Positions 35,119 to 42,904 of a DNA stretch of 64,000 bases are shown in pieces. The translations under genes and the position numbers were made by a program. Positions within the stretch are counted from its first letter, which is position 1. Every line of letters begins with the position of its first letter. The notes below the pieces were generated by a model. The model did no database searches and was not told the DNA's origin. It saw nothing but the letters and a program-made list of their open reading frames with translations. The stretch comes from Mycolicibacterium sphagni (GTDB lineage Bacteria > Actinomycetota > Actinomycetes > Mycobacteriales > Mycobacteriaceae), in assembly GCF_002250655.1 (NCBI RefSeq), contig NZ_NOZR01000020.1:61845-125844 (forward strand), written 5' to 3'.

Positions 35119-35721
35119 TCACGGTGCGGCCGGATCTGCCAGGCCGGACCCGAGGCCGGGCGGGACATAGATGCCGGGGCCCGGCGCAGTGCCCGGTAGC
35201 GGTTCGCCGAGTTGCTCGTCGGGCACCTGCCCCAGCAGTGCACCGTCCAGGGCGCCGCCCTGATACATACCGTGCAGGCGGCGCAGGAACGCCAGCCGGC
35301 CGGTCCCAGGCTGGTCGGCGGTCGGCCCGATCCCGGCGTCGGGAACACCCTGCCCGGGCGCAGCGGGCGAGACGTTCTGCGGCAGCAGATATTGGTTGTT
35401 GAACGCGTACAGGTCCGGGGTCGCCACCGCGCCAGATGCTCCCGGCGCAGACGGAACGGGGTTCTGGCCCAGCAGAAGTCCAGGGGCATAGGCGGACAGG
35501 TCGGGCAACCCCAGCGGCCCGACCGACGGGGCGCCGTCCTGCGCAAGGACGCTGCCCACGGTCGCATTGCGTGGAACTGCTCCCGCCGGCGCAGGTGGCA
35601 TCGGCAGGTCGCCCGGGTCGGGATCGGCCACCGCAGTTGCCGACCCGGCGAGTGCGACACTGATCGCGGCGGTAACCCCGAGCATCAGCTTCACGGCTAA
35701 CGCCTGATCGCCTGTACTCAT
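35119..35721 (-). CDS. Secreted Pro/Gly-rich protein, paralogue A
   Basis: The 200-residue protein has an N-terminal signal peptide ending near ATAVADPDPGDL. The mature part is low in charge and rich in Pro, Gly and Ala. It shares spaced motifs with the next gene: LLLGQNPVPS, QYLLPQN, and LGEPLPGTAPGPG near the C-terminus. No function is known to me. It is likely a mycobacterial cell-envelope protein. Confidence 0.7.
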   Translation of the reverse strand: MSTGDQALAVKLMLGVTAAISVALAGSATAVADPDPGDLPMPPAPAGAVPRNATVGSVLAQDGAPSVGPLGLPDLSAYAPGLLLGQNPVPSAPGASGAVATPDLYAFNNQYLLPQNVSPAAPGQGVPDAGIGPTADQPGTGRLAFLRRLHGMYQGGALDGALLGQVPDEQLGEPLPGTAPGPGIYVPPGLGSGLADPAAP

Positions 35722-35807
35722 CTCGCCATGCCTTCCTGGCCTCGACCCTCGTCACACCGTAGACGGCTAGCGGAGCGACGATGCCGCGAACGGCGACGAG
35801 GACGCGA

Positions 35808-36479
35808 TCAGCCTGCCGGCGGAGGCGGTAGCGGCGGCGCCGGGGGAATCGGCACTCCGGGAGCTGCGGGAGCTCCGGGAGCCGCGGGACCTCCCGGGGG
35901 AGGCGGTGCCGCCGGATCCGGCAGGAACTCTTCGGGTCCGGCCGGGATGTTGGTCCCAGGTGGCGGCGCCGTGCCGGGCAACGGCTGGCCGAGCTGATCT
36001 GCGGGCATGCGGCCTAACGCGCCGTGCACCATCGCGTGGACGCCCTTGAGCGCGTCGACACGAGCGAACGGCCCCGGCGGCACGCCGGTTTGCAGATCGT
36101 AGGGAGACGGAGTCGGATCGTCAGCGCCCTGCAGCGTGCGATACGTCTGCGGCAGCAGCATCTGACTGCCGTTGAGTACGTCGACACTCGGTGGCGCCCC
36201 GGGGACGGTACCCGCCACAGCAGGCGCCGGTGTCTGTCCGAGCAGCAGTTGATTCCCTGCGGGCCCGGCGACGTAGTTCGCGAATCCGCTGATCGAGTCC
36301 GAGATGGTCCCTGCCGGCGGAACGAACCCCTGCGCGGGCGCCGGGGGAGCAGCCGGCACCCCCGGATCGGCAGGCGGCTGGTCGTCGGCGGCGGCGGGCG
36401 CCATGGAGGAGACCGCCGCCCCGACCGCGAGTGCGGCCGCGGCCGCACCCGTAACGAGCGTTCTGTAGATATGGCGCAT
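35808..36479 (-). CDS. Secreted Pro-rich protein, paralogue B
   Basis: The 223-residue protein has a signal peptide (cleavage probably near MAPAAADDQ). It is Pro/Ala-rich and ends in a proline tail (PPAPPLPPPPAG). Motifs LLLGQTPAPAV, QMLLPQTYRTL and LGQPLPGTAPPPG match paralogue A in the same order. The two are tandem duplicates next to the porin genes. Its stop lies eight bases from the porin at 36487. Confidence 0.7.
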   Translation of the reverse strand: MRHIYRTLVTGAAAAALAVGAAVSSMAPAAADDQPPADPGVPAAPPAPAQGFVPPAGTISDSISGFANYVAGPAGNQLLLGQTPAPAVAGTVPGAPPSVDVLNGSQMLLPQTYRTLQGADDPTPSPYDLQTGVPPGPFARVDALKGVHAMVHGALGRMPADQLGQPLPGTAPPPGTNIPAGPEEFLPDPAAPPPPGGPAAPGAPAAPGVPIPPAPPLPPPPAG

Positions 36480-36486
36480 CAGGACG

Positions 36487-37179
36487 TCAGAAGACCTTGG
36501 TGACGCCGTAGTACGCGACGATGTCGTCGGAGTCGGTGCCGGAGCTGGTCAGCACCGCGTAGGAACGCAGCGACGAGGCACCGACGCAGTTGTCGACCTT
36601 GATGTGGATGTCCTTGAGCGTGATGCGCGACGAGGTGCCCTTGAACGTCTTCTTGTCCACGACGACGTTGGTGATCGTGCCCGGTCGGGGCTCGACCTCG
36701 ACCTGGCCCTGGATCGGGAAGCTGATCGAGCCCGGCAGCGAGACGCCGGTCGTGGTCAGGCTGCCGTTACCCAGCGTGGCGCCGACCGAGCCGTTGAGCT
36801 TGATCTTGTCCATTTCCACGCCGCAGCCGATCTGGTAGCCGGTCTCCAGCGATCCGCCGTTCACCGAACCGGTCGTGGTGCCGGTGAACGTGCCGCCGAC
36901 CAACCAGTCGCGAGACGACAGGGACGTCGTCAGCGGTGCCACCGGCAGTTGGGTCTCGTCCTTGGCGGCCACGGTCAGGGTGCGGCCGTCGGGGGTCTTG
37001 GCGATGCCGGGAACTTCGGAGGCGACAACGCCGTTGTCGGCTGGTGGGGGTGGAGGAGGAGCACCAGCGTCGGCGACGGGCGGCGCCGCCGGATCGCCCG
37101 GGTCCGCCGACGCGAGCGGAGTCGCTCCCATCGGAATCAGCATGCAAACTGCAGCCGCGGTGGCAAAGCGATGCAACAT
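36487..37179 (-). CDS. MspA-family outer-membrane porin, copy 1
   Basis: The 230-residue protein starts at the ATG at 37179. It has a signal peptide ending near PLASADPGD, a Pro-rich linker of about 25 residues, then an MspA core: DGRTLTVAAKDETQLPVAPL, REDW-like SRDWLVGGTFTG, and GGSLETGYQIGCGVEMDKI. MspA forms octameric channels for small hydrophilic solutes across the mycobacterial outer membrane. The linker, and the Cys residues in QIGCGV and VDNCVG, differ from classical MspA, so channel properties may differ. Confidence 0.88.
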   Translation of the reverse strand: MLHRFATAAAVCMLIPMGATPLASADPGDPAAPPVADAGAPPPPPPADNGVVASEVPGIAKTPDGRTLTVAAKDETQLPVAPLTTSLSSRDWLVGGTFTGTTTGSVNGGSLETGYQIGCGVEMDKIKLNGSVGATLGNGSLTTTGVSLPGSISFPIQGQVEVEPRPGTITNVVVDKKTFKGTSSRITLKDIHIKVDNCVGASSLRSYAVLTSSGTDSDDIVAYYGVTKVF

Positions 37180-37325
37180 GTCCTGTCGGCGCCTTCCGTC
37201 TGTCACTGGGATTTTCCCTGAGAAAATGATTGATTGGTGTGGTGTCCAGTTGGTGAACGCAGCGCCAACACTCAGCGCCCGAATCTCATCCACTGGACGT
37301 CCCTGGTTGGTCTGTCCGGTGTTCA

Positions 37326-37366
37326 AATCGGCTGCCCACCACCACGTCGGTGACGGGCAGCCGATT
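37326..37366 (-). terminator. Hairpin terminator after porin copy 2
   Basis: AATCGGCTGCCC (37326-37337) and GGGCAGCCGATT (37355-37366) are perfect 12-base arms. They lie just downstream of the porin stop at 37390 on the minus strand. There is no long U-tract, as is usual in mycobacteria. Confidence 0.65.
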
Positions 37367-37389
37367 GTGAGAACGACGATTTGTAATTG

Positions 37390-38073
37390 TTAAACGGCCT
37401 TGGTGACGCCGAGGTAGGTCACCACGTCGTCGGTGTTGTCCGTCGAACTCGTCAGCGTTGCGTACGAGCGGATGAAGGACTGGCCCGCGCAACCGTCGAT
37501 CTTGATCCGGAACCCGGTGATCGAGACGCGCGGCTTGGTGCCCTTGAACGACTTCTTGCCGACCGGAACGATGTTCACGGTGCCCGGCTTGAGGTCGATC
37601 TTGATCTGCTCGGACAGCGACAGACCCAGGGTGATCGGCAGCAGCGAACCGTTCACCAACGGGATGCCAACACCCGGAGTGACACCGAGCGAGGAGATCG
37701 ACTCGAGGTCGTCCTGGATGATGCCGCAACCGATTTGGTAGCCGGCCTCCAAGCTGCCACCGGCCAGCTTGGTGCTGCCGCTGCCGCTGATGTCACCGGT
37801 GAACGTGCCGTCCACCAGGTACTCACGCGACCACGGCGAATTAGTCAGGGACGCCACGGGTTCCATGGACTCGTCCTTGCCCGTCACGTTCAGCACCCAG
37901 CCGTCGGGCGTCTTGAGGACTCCGGGCGCGGCGGAGGGCACGGGTCCCGCCGGGCCGGCGTTGGCGGCAGGTGCCACGTTGGGATCAGCTGCCGGGTCAG
38001 CGAGCGCGAGCGGGGTCGCTCCCGTCGGGACCAGCATGCAAACTCCAGCCAATGCGGCAAAGCGTTTCAACAT
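37390..38073 (-). CDS. MspA-family outer-membrane porin, copy 2
   Basis: The 227-residue protein starts at the ATG at 38073. It has a signal peptide ending near PLALADPAAD and an Ala/Pro linker, then the MspA core with TPDGWVLNVTGKDESMEPVA, SREYLVDGTFTGDISGSG and GGSLEAGYQIGCGIIQDDL. It is clearly paralogous to copy 1 over its whole length, including the end (YLGVTKAV versus YYGVTKVF). The pair would supply two related pores, fitting uptake of small catabolic substrates. Confidence 0.88.
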   Translation of the reverse strand: MLKRFAALAGVCMLVPTGATPLALADPAADPNVAPAANAGPAGPVPSAAPGVLKTPDGWVLNVTGKDESMEPVASLTNSPWSREYLVDGTFTGDISGSGSTKLAGGSLEAGYQIGCGIIQDDLESISSLGVTPGVGIPLVNGSLLPITLGLSLSEQIKIDLKPGTVNIVPVGKKSFKGTKPRVSITGFRIKIDGCAGQSFIRSYATLTSSTDNTDDVVTYLGVTKAV

Positions 38074-38458
38074 GTCGTGTTGGCGCCTCTCGTCGTTGAT
38101 ATCCACAGTGTCGTTCGGAGGAATCATTGAGTTGGTGGGTGTCGGGGCGGTAAACACCGCACCAACAACTCCCACCCGATTACCGTCTACCGGGCGTCAT
38201 TTCCTCCGGTTCGCGGTCGGGCGGGCGGTTTTCCATCTCAAGGTGATACCAACTGCATACAAAATCGGTGCAAGGTACACCCGATGGATCCTTCGACGGC
38301 GCCCGCTGTTTGATGTCCGTTCACTATTCAGACAGCTGTCCCGTTGATCATCACTTCGTCCTGACCCTGAGGGACCCTGTCGTCACGGGTTCCGGGTAGG
38401 GCTGGTTTGGAACTTCCAGCCGGACGGTTCGGGGGAGCCCACGATCCAGGAGGAAGCG
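38074..38458. promoter_or_regulatory. 385-base intergenic region between porin copy 2 and a secreted-protein gene
   Basis: No gene was seen. The part next to the porin carries nested inverted repeats: GTTGGTG (38131-38137) / CACCAAC (38160-38166), with GGTGT/ACACC inside. A similar GTTGG...CCAAC box with the following ACxCTC lies upstream of porin copy 1 (about 37247-37270), suggesting shared porin regulation. The right end holds the promoter and an AGGAGG ribosome-binding site for the gene at 38459. Confidence 0.4.
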
Positions 38459-39052
38459 ATGACAACATCACAGATGTGCGCCAAGGCGCTGACCGCCTCG
38501 TTGCTTATGTCCGCGACATTGTTTGCTGTTCCCGTCGCATCTGCTGACCCGGATGCGCAGACCGAGGCGCCGGCGCCGGCGCCCGGCCCCGCCCCGGCCA
38601 ACGTAGCGGCGCCCGCGCCGGCGCCGCTGCCTGACGCTGCCGATGCACCGCCCCCGCCGGACCAGAGCACATTCGCCGCCGTCACGACAGCGTGCAAGCA
38701 ATTTGGGGCGGCGTTGGACTTCGCGGCGAACAACTACGAGGACTTCGCGTACAACACCGCCGGTGGCGGAAACAGCGTGAACTACGACGACCCGAACGTG
38801 GCCAGTTCCAACGTGATCGGCCGTACCGCCCTGCGCGAGGCCGCCTCGACGGCGATGGACGCAGCCAACACGCCTGGGCTGCCCGGCGATATTGCAGATC
38901 CCATGCGGTCGTGGTCCATTCGGGCCGCGAAGTTGTTGATCATCATGGGCGTTCGTGGCGGTGGGGACTCGCTGAACAACACGGCCAGCGATATGAACAC
39001 CGACGCCAAGAACGCACAGATGGCATGCGCGATGAACGGTGGACGAGCCTAG
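38459..39052 (+). CDS. Secreted protein with Ala/Pro-rich N-terminal linker
   Basis: The 197-residue protein starts at an ATG preceded by a strong AGGAGG five bases upstream. The signal peptide ends near PVASADPDA, followed by a repetitive Ala-Pro linker (about 31-67). A compact domain follows with two widely spaced Cys residues (VTTACKQFG and QMACAMNGG) that could form a disulfide. I recognise no enzyme motif. It resembles small exported mycobacterial antigens. The gene ends at a strong bidirectional terminator. Confidence 0.75.
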   Translation: MTTSQMCAKALTASLLMSATLFAVPVASADPDAQTEAPAPAPGPAPANVAAPAPAPLPDAADAPPPPDQSTFAAVTTACKQFGAALDFAANNYEDFAYNTAGGGNSVNYDDPNVASSNVIGRTALREAASTAMDAANTPGLPGDIADPMRSWSIRAAKLLIIMGVRGGGDSLNNTASDMNTDAKNAQMACAMNGGRA

Positions 39053-39096
39053 CCGCAGGCCTCAGCCTGCCGCACCTTCTGCGCGCCGAGCTCACA

Positions 39097-39143
39097 CCAA
39101 CGAAATCGGCCCCCTTCTTTCGAAGGGGGCCGATTCTCGTTGG
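39097..39143. terminator. Bidirectional hairpin terminator
   Basis: A 21-base-pair stem (one bulged C) closes a TTTC loop. The inner 11 pairs, CGGCCCCCTTC/GAAGGGGGCCG, are perfect. It lies between the convergent genes ending at 39052 (plus) and 39153 (minus) and can stop both. Confidence 0.85.
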
Positions 39144-39152
39144 TCGGCGGGG

Positions 39153-40703
39153 TTACCCGCCGGCGCCGCCGGCGCCGCCCTTGCCAGGCGTGCCGCCCAG
39201 CGAGCCGCCACCGAGCGAGCCGGTCTTTCCGGCGGTGTTGCCACCCTTGCCGCCGTTGCCGCCGTTGCCGCCCTTACCCCCGTTGATCAGGCTGCCGCCG
39301 CCGTTGCCGCCGGTGCCGCCCGCGGCACCCGAACCGGTGGTCGAGCCATTTCCGCCGTTGCCGCCGGTGTTGCCTGCGCCGCCGGCGAATCCACCGAATC
39401 CACCGGTGCCGCCCTTGCCGGCCGTGCCGCCGGTGCCGGCGCTCGCCGCGCCGCCGTTACCGCCGACACCACCTGCGCCACCGTTGTTCCCGGCGAGACC
39501 GCCGGTGCCGCCTGCGCCGCCGCTGCCGCCGGACGTGGTGCCGCTGCCGCCGTTGCCGCCGGTGTTGCCTGCGCCGCCGTTCCCGGCCAATCCGCCGTTG
39601 CCGCCGTTGCCGCCGGCCCCGCCGTTCGCGCCGGCACCCGCACCGCTGTTACCGCCGACACCACCGATGCCGCCTGCGCCGCCGTTCCCGGATCCCAGTC
39701 CGCCGGTGCCGCCGGTGCCGCCGGCCCCGCCCTGAGCTCCGGTGGTGGTGCCGTTGCCGCCTGCGCCACCGGCGCCACCGGCGCCGCCTGCGGCCGAGCC
39801 GTAGTAGCCGCCGTTGCCGCCGTTGCCGCCTGCGCCACCTTCGGTGCCAACGGCACCGGCGCCGTAGCCGGCTCCACCGCCGCCGCCGGCGCCGGCGTTA
39901 CCGCTGCCCAACACGGGCAGGCTTGCGGCGTTGCCGCCCTTACCGCCGGCACCACCCGCGACACCGGCCGTCGTGCTGGCGCCGCCGTTGCCGCCTGCGC
40001 CGCCGCTTCCGGCGAGAGCTCCGGCGTTGCCGCCGTTACCGCCGGCACCGCCGGCGATGCCGTTGCCGCCGGCGCCGCCGCCGCCGCCGAACAGCGCGCC
40101 GGTGGAGGAGCTGCCGGCGATCAGGCCGCCGTTGCCGCCGTTGCCACCCTTGCCGCCGTTGATGGTGGCGCTCAGGGCGTTACCACCGCTGCCGCCATTG
40201 CCGTACAGCCCGGCGCTGCCGCCGTTGCCGCCGTTGTAGCCGTTGCCGCCGTTGCCCATGAGCAGGCCGCCCTTACCGCCGTTGCAGGCGGCGCTGGCGC
40301 ACTGGGCGTCGGCTGCGCTGTAGCTGTAGCCGTTGCCGATGAGCAGGCCACCGTTGGGGTGGGCGGCGGTGCCGTTGCTCACGAAGATTGCGATGAAGTC
40401 ACCGACCGGGTTGCTGGCAGCCGTGACCGAGGCCAGCGCCTTGGCAGCGCTCGCCGAGGCCGTGCCGGACGCGGCGCTGAGGCTCTTGACGCCGCCGCCC
40501 GATCCGATCGGCAAGAGCGGCCACAGCGGGGAGTCAAGCGGGACGTCAATCGACGTCAGCTTGATGGCCGGGGACGCGATGGGCTTGGGTGTATCGGTGG
40601 TGGCGAGCAGAAAACCCGCGCTCACCATTGCCGCGCCGGCGACACCCGTCGTGACGAAGGCGGGGGTGGCCATGCGGGGCGATTTCTTGCGGTGCTTGGA
40701 CAA
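39153..40703 (-). CDS. PGRS-like glycine-rich surface protein without a PE domain
   Basis: The 516-residue reading uses a TTG at 40703 with AAGGGA nine bases upstream; the next in-frame ATG is at 40673. A basic, hydrophobic N-terminus (KHRKKSPR, then FVTTGVAGAAMVSAGFLLAT) looks like a signal or anchor. A short unique region follows. From about residue 140 to the end the protein is almost entirely GGxGG repeats (GGNGGNGG, GGAGGxGG) as in PE_PGRS proteins. No PE domain precedes them. It is probably surface-exposed; function unknown. Confidence 0.75.
   Translation of the reverse strand: MSKHRKKSPRMATPAFVTTGVAGAAMVSAGFLLATTDTPKPIASPAIKLTSIDVPLDSPLWPLLPIGSGGGVKSLSAASGTASASAAKALASVTAASNPVGDFIAIFVSNGTAAHPNGGLLIGNGYSYSAADAQCASAACNGGKGGLLMGNGGNGYNGGNGGSAGLYGNGGSGGNALSATINGGKGGNGGNGGLIAGSSSTGALFGGGGGAGGNGIAGGAGGNGGNAGALAGSGGAGGNGGASTTAGVAGGAGGKGGNAASLPVLGSGNAGAGGGGGAGYGAGAVGTEGGAGGNGGNGGYYGSAAGGAGGAGGAGGNGTTTGAQGGAGGTGGTGGLGSGNGGAGGIGGVGGNSGAGAGANGGAGGNGGNGGLAGNGGAGNTGGNGGSGTTSGGSGGAGGTGGLAGNNGGAGGVGGNGGAASAGTGGTAGKGGTGGFGGFAGGAGNTGGNGGNGSTTGSGAAGGTGGNGGGSLINGGKGGNGGNGGKGGNTAGKTGSLGGGSLGGTPGKGGAGGAGG
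39160..40290 (-). repeat. Short-period GC-rich repeats encoding GGxGG
   Basis: Irregular repeats built on the plus-strand trinucleotides GCC and CGC and on units of about 9-15 bases (for example CCGTTGCCGCC) encode the Gly-Gly-X tandem array. They are coding repeats with codon-phase periodicity and no fixed spacer. Confidence 0.8.
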
Positions 40704-40870
40704 GATCGGAATTCCCTTCAAGGAGACGTTCAGCGGGCAAATGCGCCGAATGGTCACTGCCATAGGAATCCAAGGAGACCACCCTTACTCGGGACTGGAC
40801 CCCACTTGGCTCACTGCCGAACTTCGGGCTAACGCAAGTTGAACTCAACCTGTAAAACGCGTCGTAGTGG

Positions 40871-41365
40871 CTATTTGCAGAGATCGGCGATGCGGGTGTT
40901 CGCGGTCTCGGCGTTACGAAGGCGCTCGGCTTGTGTCGGGTCGCTGTTGGCTACTCCGGCTAACGCGTTCATGGAAATATCCTGCAGCCCGGTCGCGAAG
41001 CTGCGAATCGCGTCGGACAGGTCCGACGGAGTCCCTGCACCCAGGTGCGCCAACAGATAGGTCGCACCGCCGGACATGGCCAGCCGCGCGTTCGCGGCTA
41101 CGCCCTGCACCTCGGACCCCGCGTCGGCGTGGGTCTGCAACGACACCGCCGAACTCACCGTGCGATAGGCGTCGCAGGCATTGGCCTTGGGATCACCGCT
41201 CAACTGTGCGGCGGCAGGGGCCGGGCTCGACGGCGCCGGCCGCAGCAGCGCCCATCCGGCCGCCGCGGCGGCGATGAGTGCGATCACCAATGCGAGAGGC
41301 GCGATCCACCCAATCGACGATCGAGATTGACGGGTTTGGTTCACCTCTGCGGCGGGCTCTGGCAT
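40871..41365 (-). CDS. Single-pass membrane-anchored hypothetical protein
   Basis: The 164-residue protein starts at the ATG at 41365; the upstream extension to 41473 overlaps the divergent gene's start. A cytoplasmic tail of about 20 residues precedes one membrane segment (IAPLALVIALIAAAAAGWAL). A helical Ala-rich extracytoplasmic domain follows, with Cys in NACDAYRTV and DLCK that may pair. No family is recognised. The topology resembles many small mycobacterial envelope proteins. Confidence 0.7.
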   Translation of the reverse strand: MPEPAAEVNQTRQSRSSIGWIAPLALVIALIAAAAAGWALLRPAPSSPAPAAAQLSGDPKANACDAYRTVSSAVSLQTHADAGSEVQGVAANARLAMSGGATYLLAHLGAGTPSDLSDAIRSFATGLQDISMNALAGVANSDPTQAERLRNAETANTRIADLCK

Positions 41366-41433
41366 GCCGACGATCCTAGTCACCGGTCCTGGCAACCCCT
41401 CAAACGCGTAATCTGGCGGCGGGAAGGCAAGCT

Positions 41434-41694
41434 GTGGTCGCGACGATGACGTGCGTTGTGCGGGTGGTCGCATGCATCGGTGTGGTAGCCGGGGTCACTG
41501 TTGTGGCGCCGATCGCGACGGCGCAGAGCTGCCCGCCCGGGCACATCGACAACCAGTACAGCGGCCAGTGCTACCTGGACGGCAGTGCCCCCACTATCAA
41601 CGGCGTGCCCTGCGTGGCCAGCAATACCGGACTATGCCAATCATTCGGGCAGAATCAGCAGCCGCCGCGCAGGCCTTTCAGCTCGATCGGGTGA
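41434..41694 (+). CDS. Small secreted cysteine-containing protein
   Basis: The 86-residue protein starts at the GTG at 41434 with GGGAAGG about 5-11 bases upstream. The signal peptide ends near PIATAQS. The mature part has four Cys residues (SCPPGHID, GQCYLDG, GVPCVAS, GLCQSFG), probably two disulfides, and a Pro-rich tail. I do not know the function. It is convergent with the SDR gene. Confidence 0.65.
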   Translation: MVATMTCVVRVVACIGVVAGVTVVAPIATAQSCPPGHIDNQYSGQCYLDGSAPTINGVPCVASNTGLCQSFGQNQQPPRRPFSSIG

Positions 41695-41721
41695 ATGTTG
41701 CTGTCCGTCAGCTGAACTCAG

Positions 41722-42507
41722 TCAGCTGCGCGCGACCATCTTGTTGATCAATCGCATGGACCAGTTAGGCGAGACCTGCGCCATCGCGGCGAGAAGCCTG
41801 GTCTGGCGCCCGATGGGGTAGTGCACCTTGGGTAGCCTGCCGCGACCGCGGTGGGTGGCCGAGTAGACGGCGGCCGCCACATCGTCGGGGCCGAGGTTGA
41901 TGCCCAGCGATTTGGTGCTGCCGGTTTCCATGCCGTCGGTCATCGCGGTCTTGACGAACAGCGGCCACATCGCCAGCACCGTGATGTCGTAGCGTCGCCA
42001 CTCCAGCTCGAGTGCTTCGGTCAGGGCGCGCAGTGCGAATTTGGTGGCCGAGTAGGTGGCGAGTTCGGGTTGCCCGTAGAGCGCCGAGGCCGAGCACATG
42101 TTGACTACCTGCGCGTGTGCGGTGTCACGCAGATATGGGAACGCGGCGTGGAGTCCGGCCAGCGCGCCGTAGACATTGATATCGATCATCCGGCGGTGGG
42201 TTGCCAGTGGCATGTCCTGGAACGCGCCGGCGCTCAACACTCCGGCATTGTTCACCAGGATGTCGAGTGTGCCTGTCGTACCGGTGAATTCGGCCAGTCG
42301 CGCCGACCATGCGGCAGCGTCGGTGACGTCCAGCTGACCGGTAGTCACGCCGCCGCCGTGTTCGGTGATCTCGTTGTGCAGCGCGGCGAGCCCGTCGAGG
42401 TCGATGTCGTAGGCGCCGACCCGATATCCGTGCCGGGCGAAGGTCAGGGCGGTCGACCGACCGATGCCCGCAGCGGCTCCGGTGATGAAGACGCTGGGAG
42501 CGCTCAC
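41722..42507 (-). CDS. Short-chain dehydrogenase/reductase
   Basis: The 261-residue classical SDR has TGAAAGIGRSTA for the cofactor, LVNNAGVLSAGAF, a Ser in NMCSASALYG and YSATK. The C-terminus is basic and hydrophobic (RLLAAMAQVSPNWSMRLINK) and may associate with membrane. The substrate is unknown. The small gene at 42509 lies directly upstream with a one-base gap, so the two form an operon. Confidence 0.88.
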   Translation of the reverse strand: MSAPSVFITGAAAGIGRSTALTFARHGYRVGAYDIDLDGLAALHNEITEHGGGVTTGQLDVTDAAAWSARLAEFTGTTGTLDILVNNAGVLSAGAFQDMPLATHRRMIDINVYGALAGLHAAFPYLRDTAHAQVVNMCSASALYGQPELATYSATKFALRALTEALELEWRRYDITVLAMWPLFVKTAMTDGMETGSTKSLGINLGPDDVAAAVYSATHRGRGRLPKVHYPIGRQTRLLAAMAQVSPNWSMRLINKMVARS

Positions 42508-42508
42508 G

Positions 42509-42769
42509 TCAGACGACCCTCAGATGCGGCCTTTCGGCTTCGGGCTCCGGGGCGATGCGGTCGTTGGCCGCGGCCATGGCCGTGTCGACCCGCACTGCGG
42601 CGGTCTGGCAGGCGACGGTGGCCTTACGGCCGAGGCCGTCGAGGTCGTCTGCGGCGTTGCGTAGGTATGCGGTGAGTGTGACGCGCAGCCGTTCACCGGC
42701 GCGGGCGAGCCGGTTGCGGAACCGGTCGTCCACCAGCACGGTGACATAGGGCAGTTCGAGCTTGATCAT
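42509..42769 (-). CDS. Small hypothetical protein
   Basis: The 86-residue soluble protein begins KLELPYVTVLVDDRFRNRL and then forms a charged helix, ending in an acidic Pro-rich tail. No family is recognised. The AGGCGCACC before the ATG is a weak ribosome-binding site. It is co-transcribed with the downstream SDR. Confidence 0.6.
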   Translation of the reverse strand: MIKLELPYVTVLVDDRFRNRLARAGERLRVTLTAYLRNAADDLDGLGRKATVACQTAAVRVDTAMAAANDRIAPEPEAERPHLRVV

Positions 42770-42904
42770 GGTGCGCCTCCAGAGCCGTTGTTCTCGAATG
42801 TAGACGACCGTTCAGGATGCGGAGACTCGCACGGGCGGCTCGCCTGCCGCGTAGTCGGTCCGAAGTCGACGGGAGTGGGTACGGCCGCGCTGCCCCCGGG
42901 GGAC

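Noticed and set aside
39160..40290. Possible CRISPR-like or satellite repeat array
   Set aside because: Repeats are irregular, codon-phased and lack constant repeat/spacer lengths; they encode Gly-Gly-X.
39039..40832. Plus-strand Ala/Val-rich frame of about 597 codons
   Set aside because: Antisense product of the GGxGG repeat array; the minus strand has the start signal, leader and PGRS composition.
40838..40849. GTTGA-AC-TCAAC palindrome upstream of the PGRS-like gene
   Set aside because: Short, single occurrence about 135 bases from the start with no matching site elsewhere; not strong enough to call an operator.
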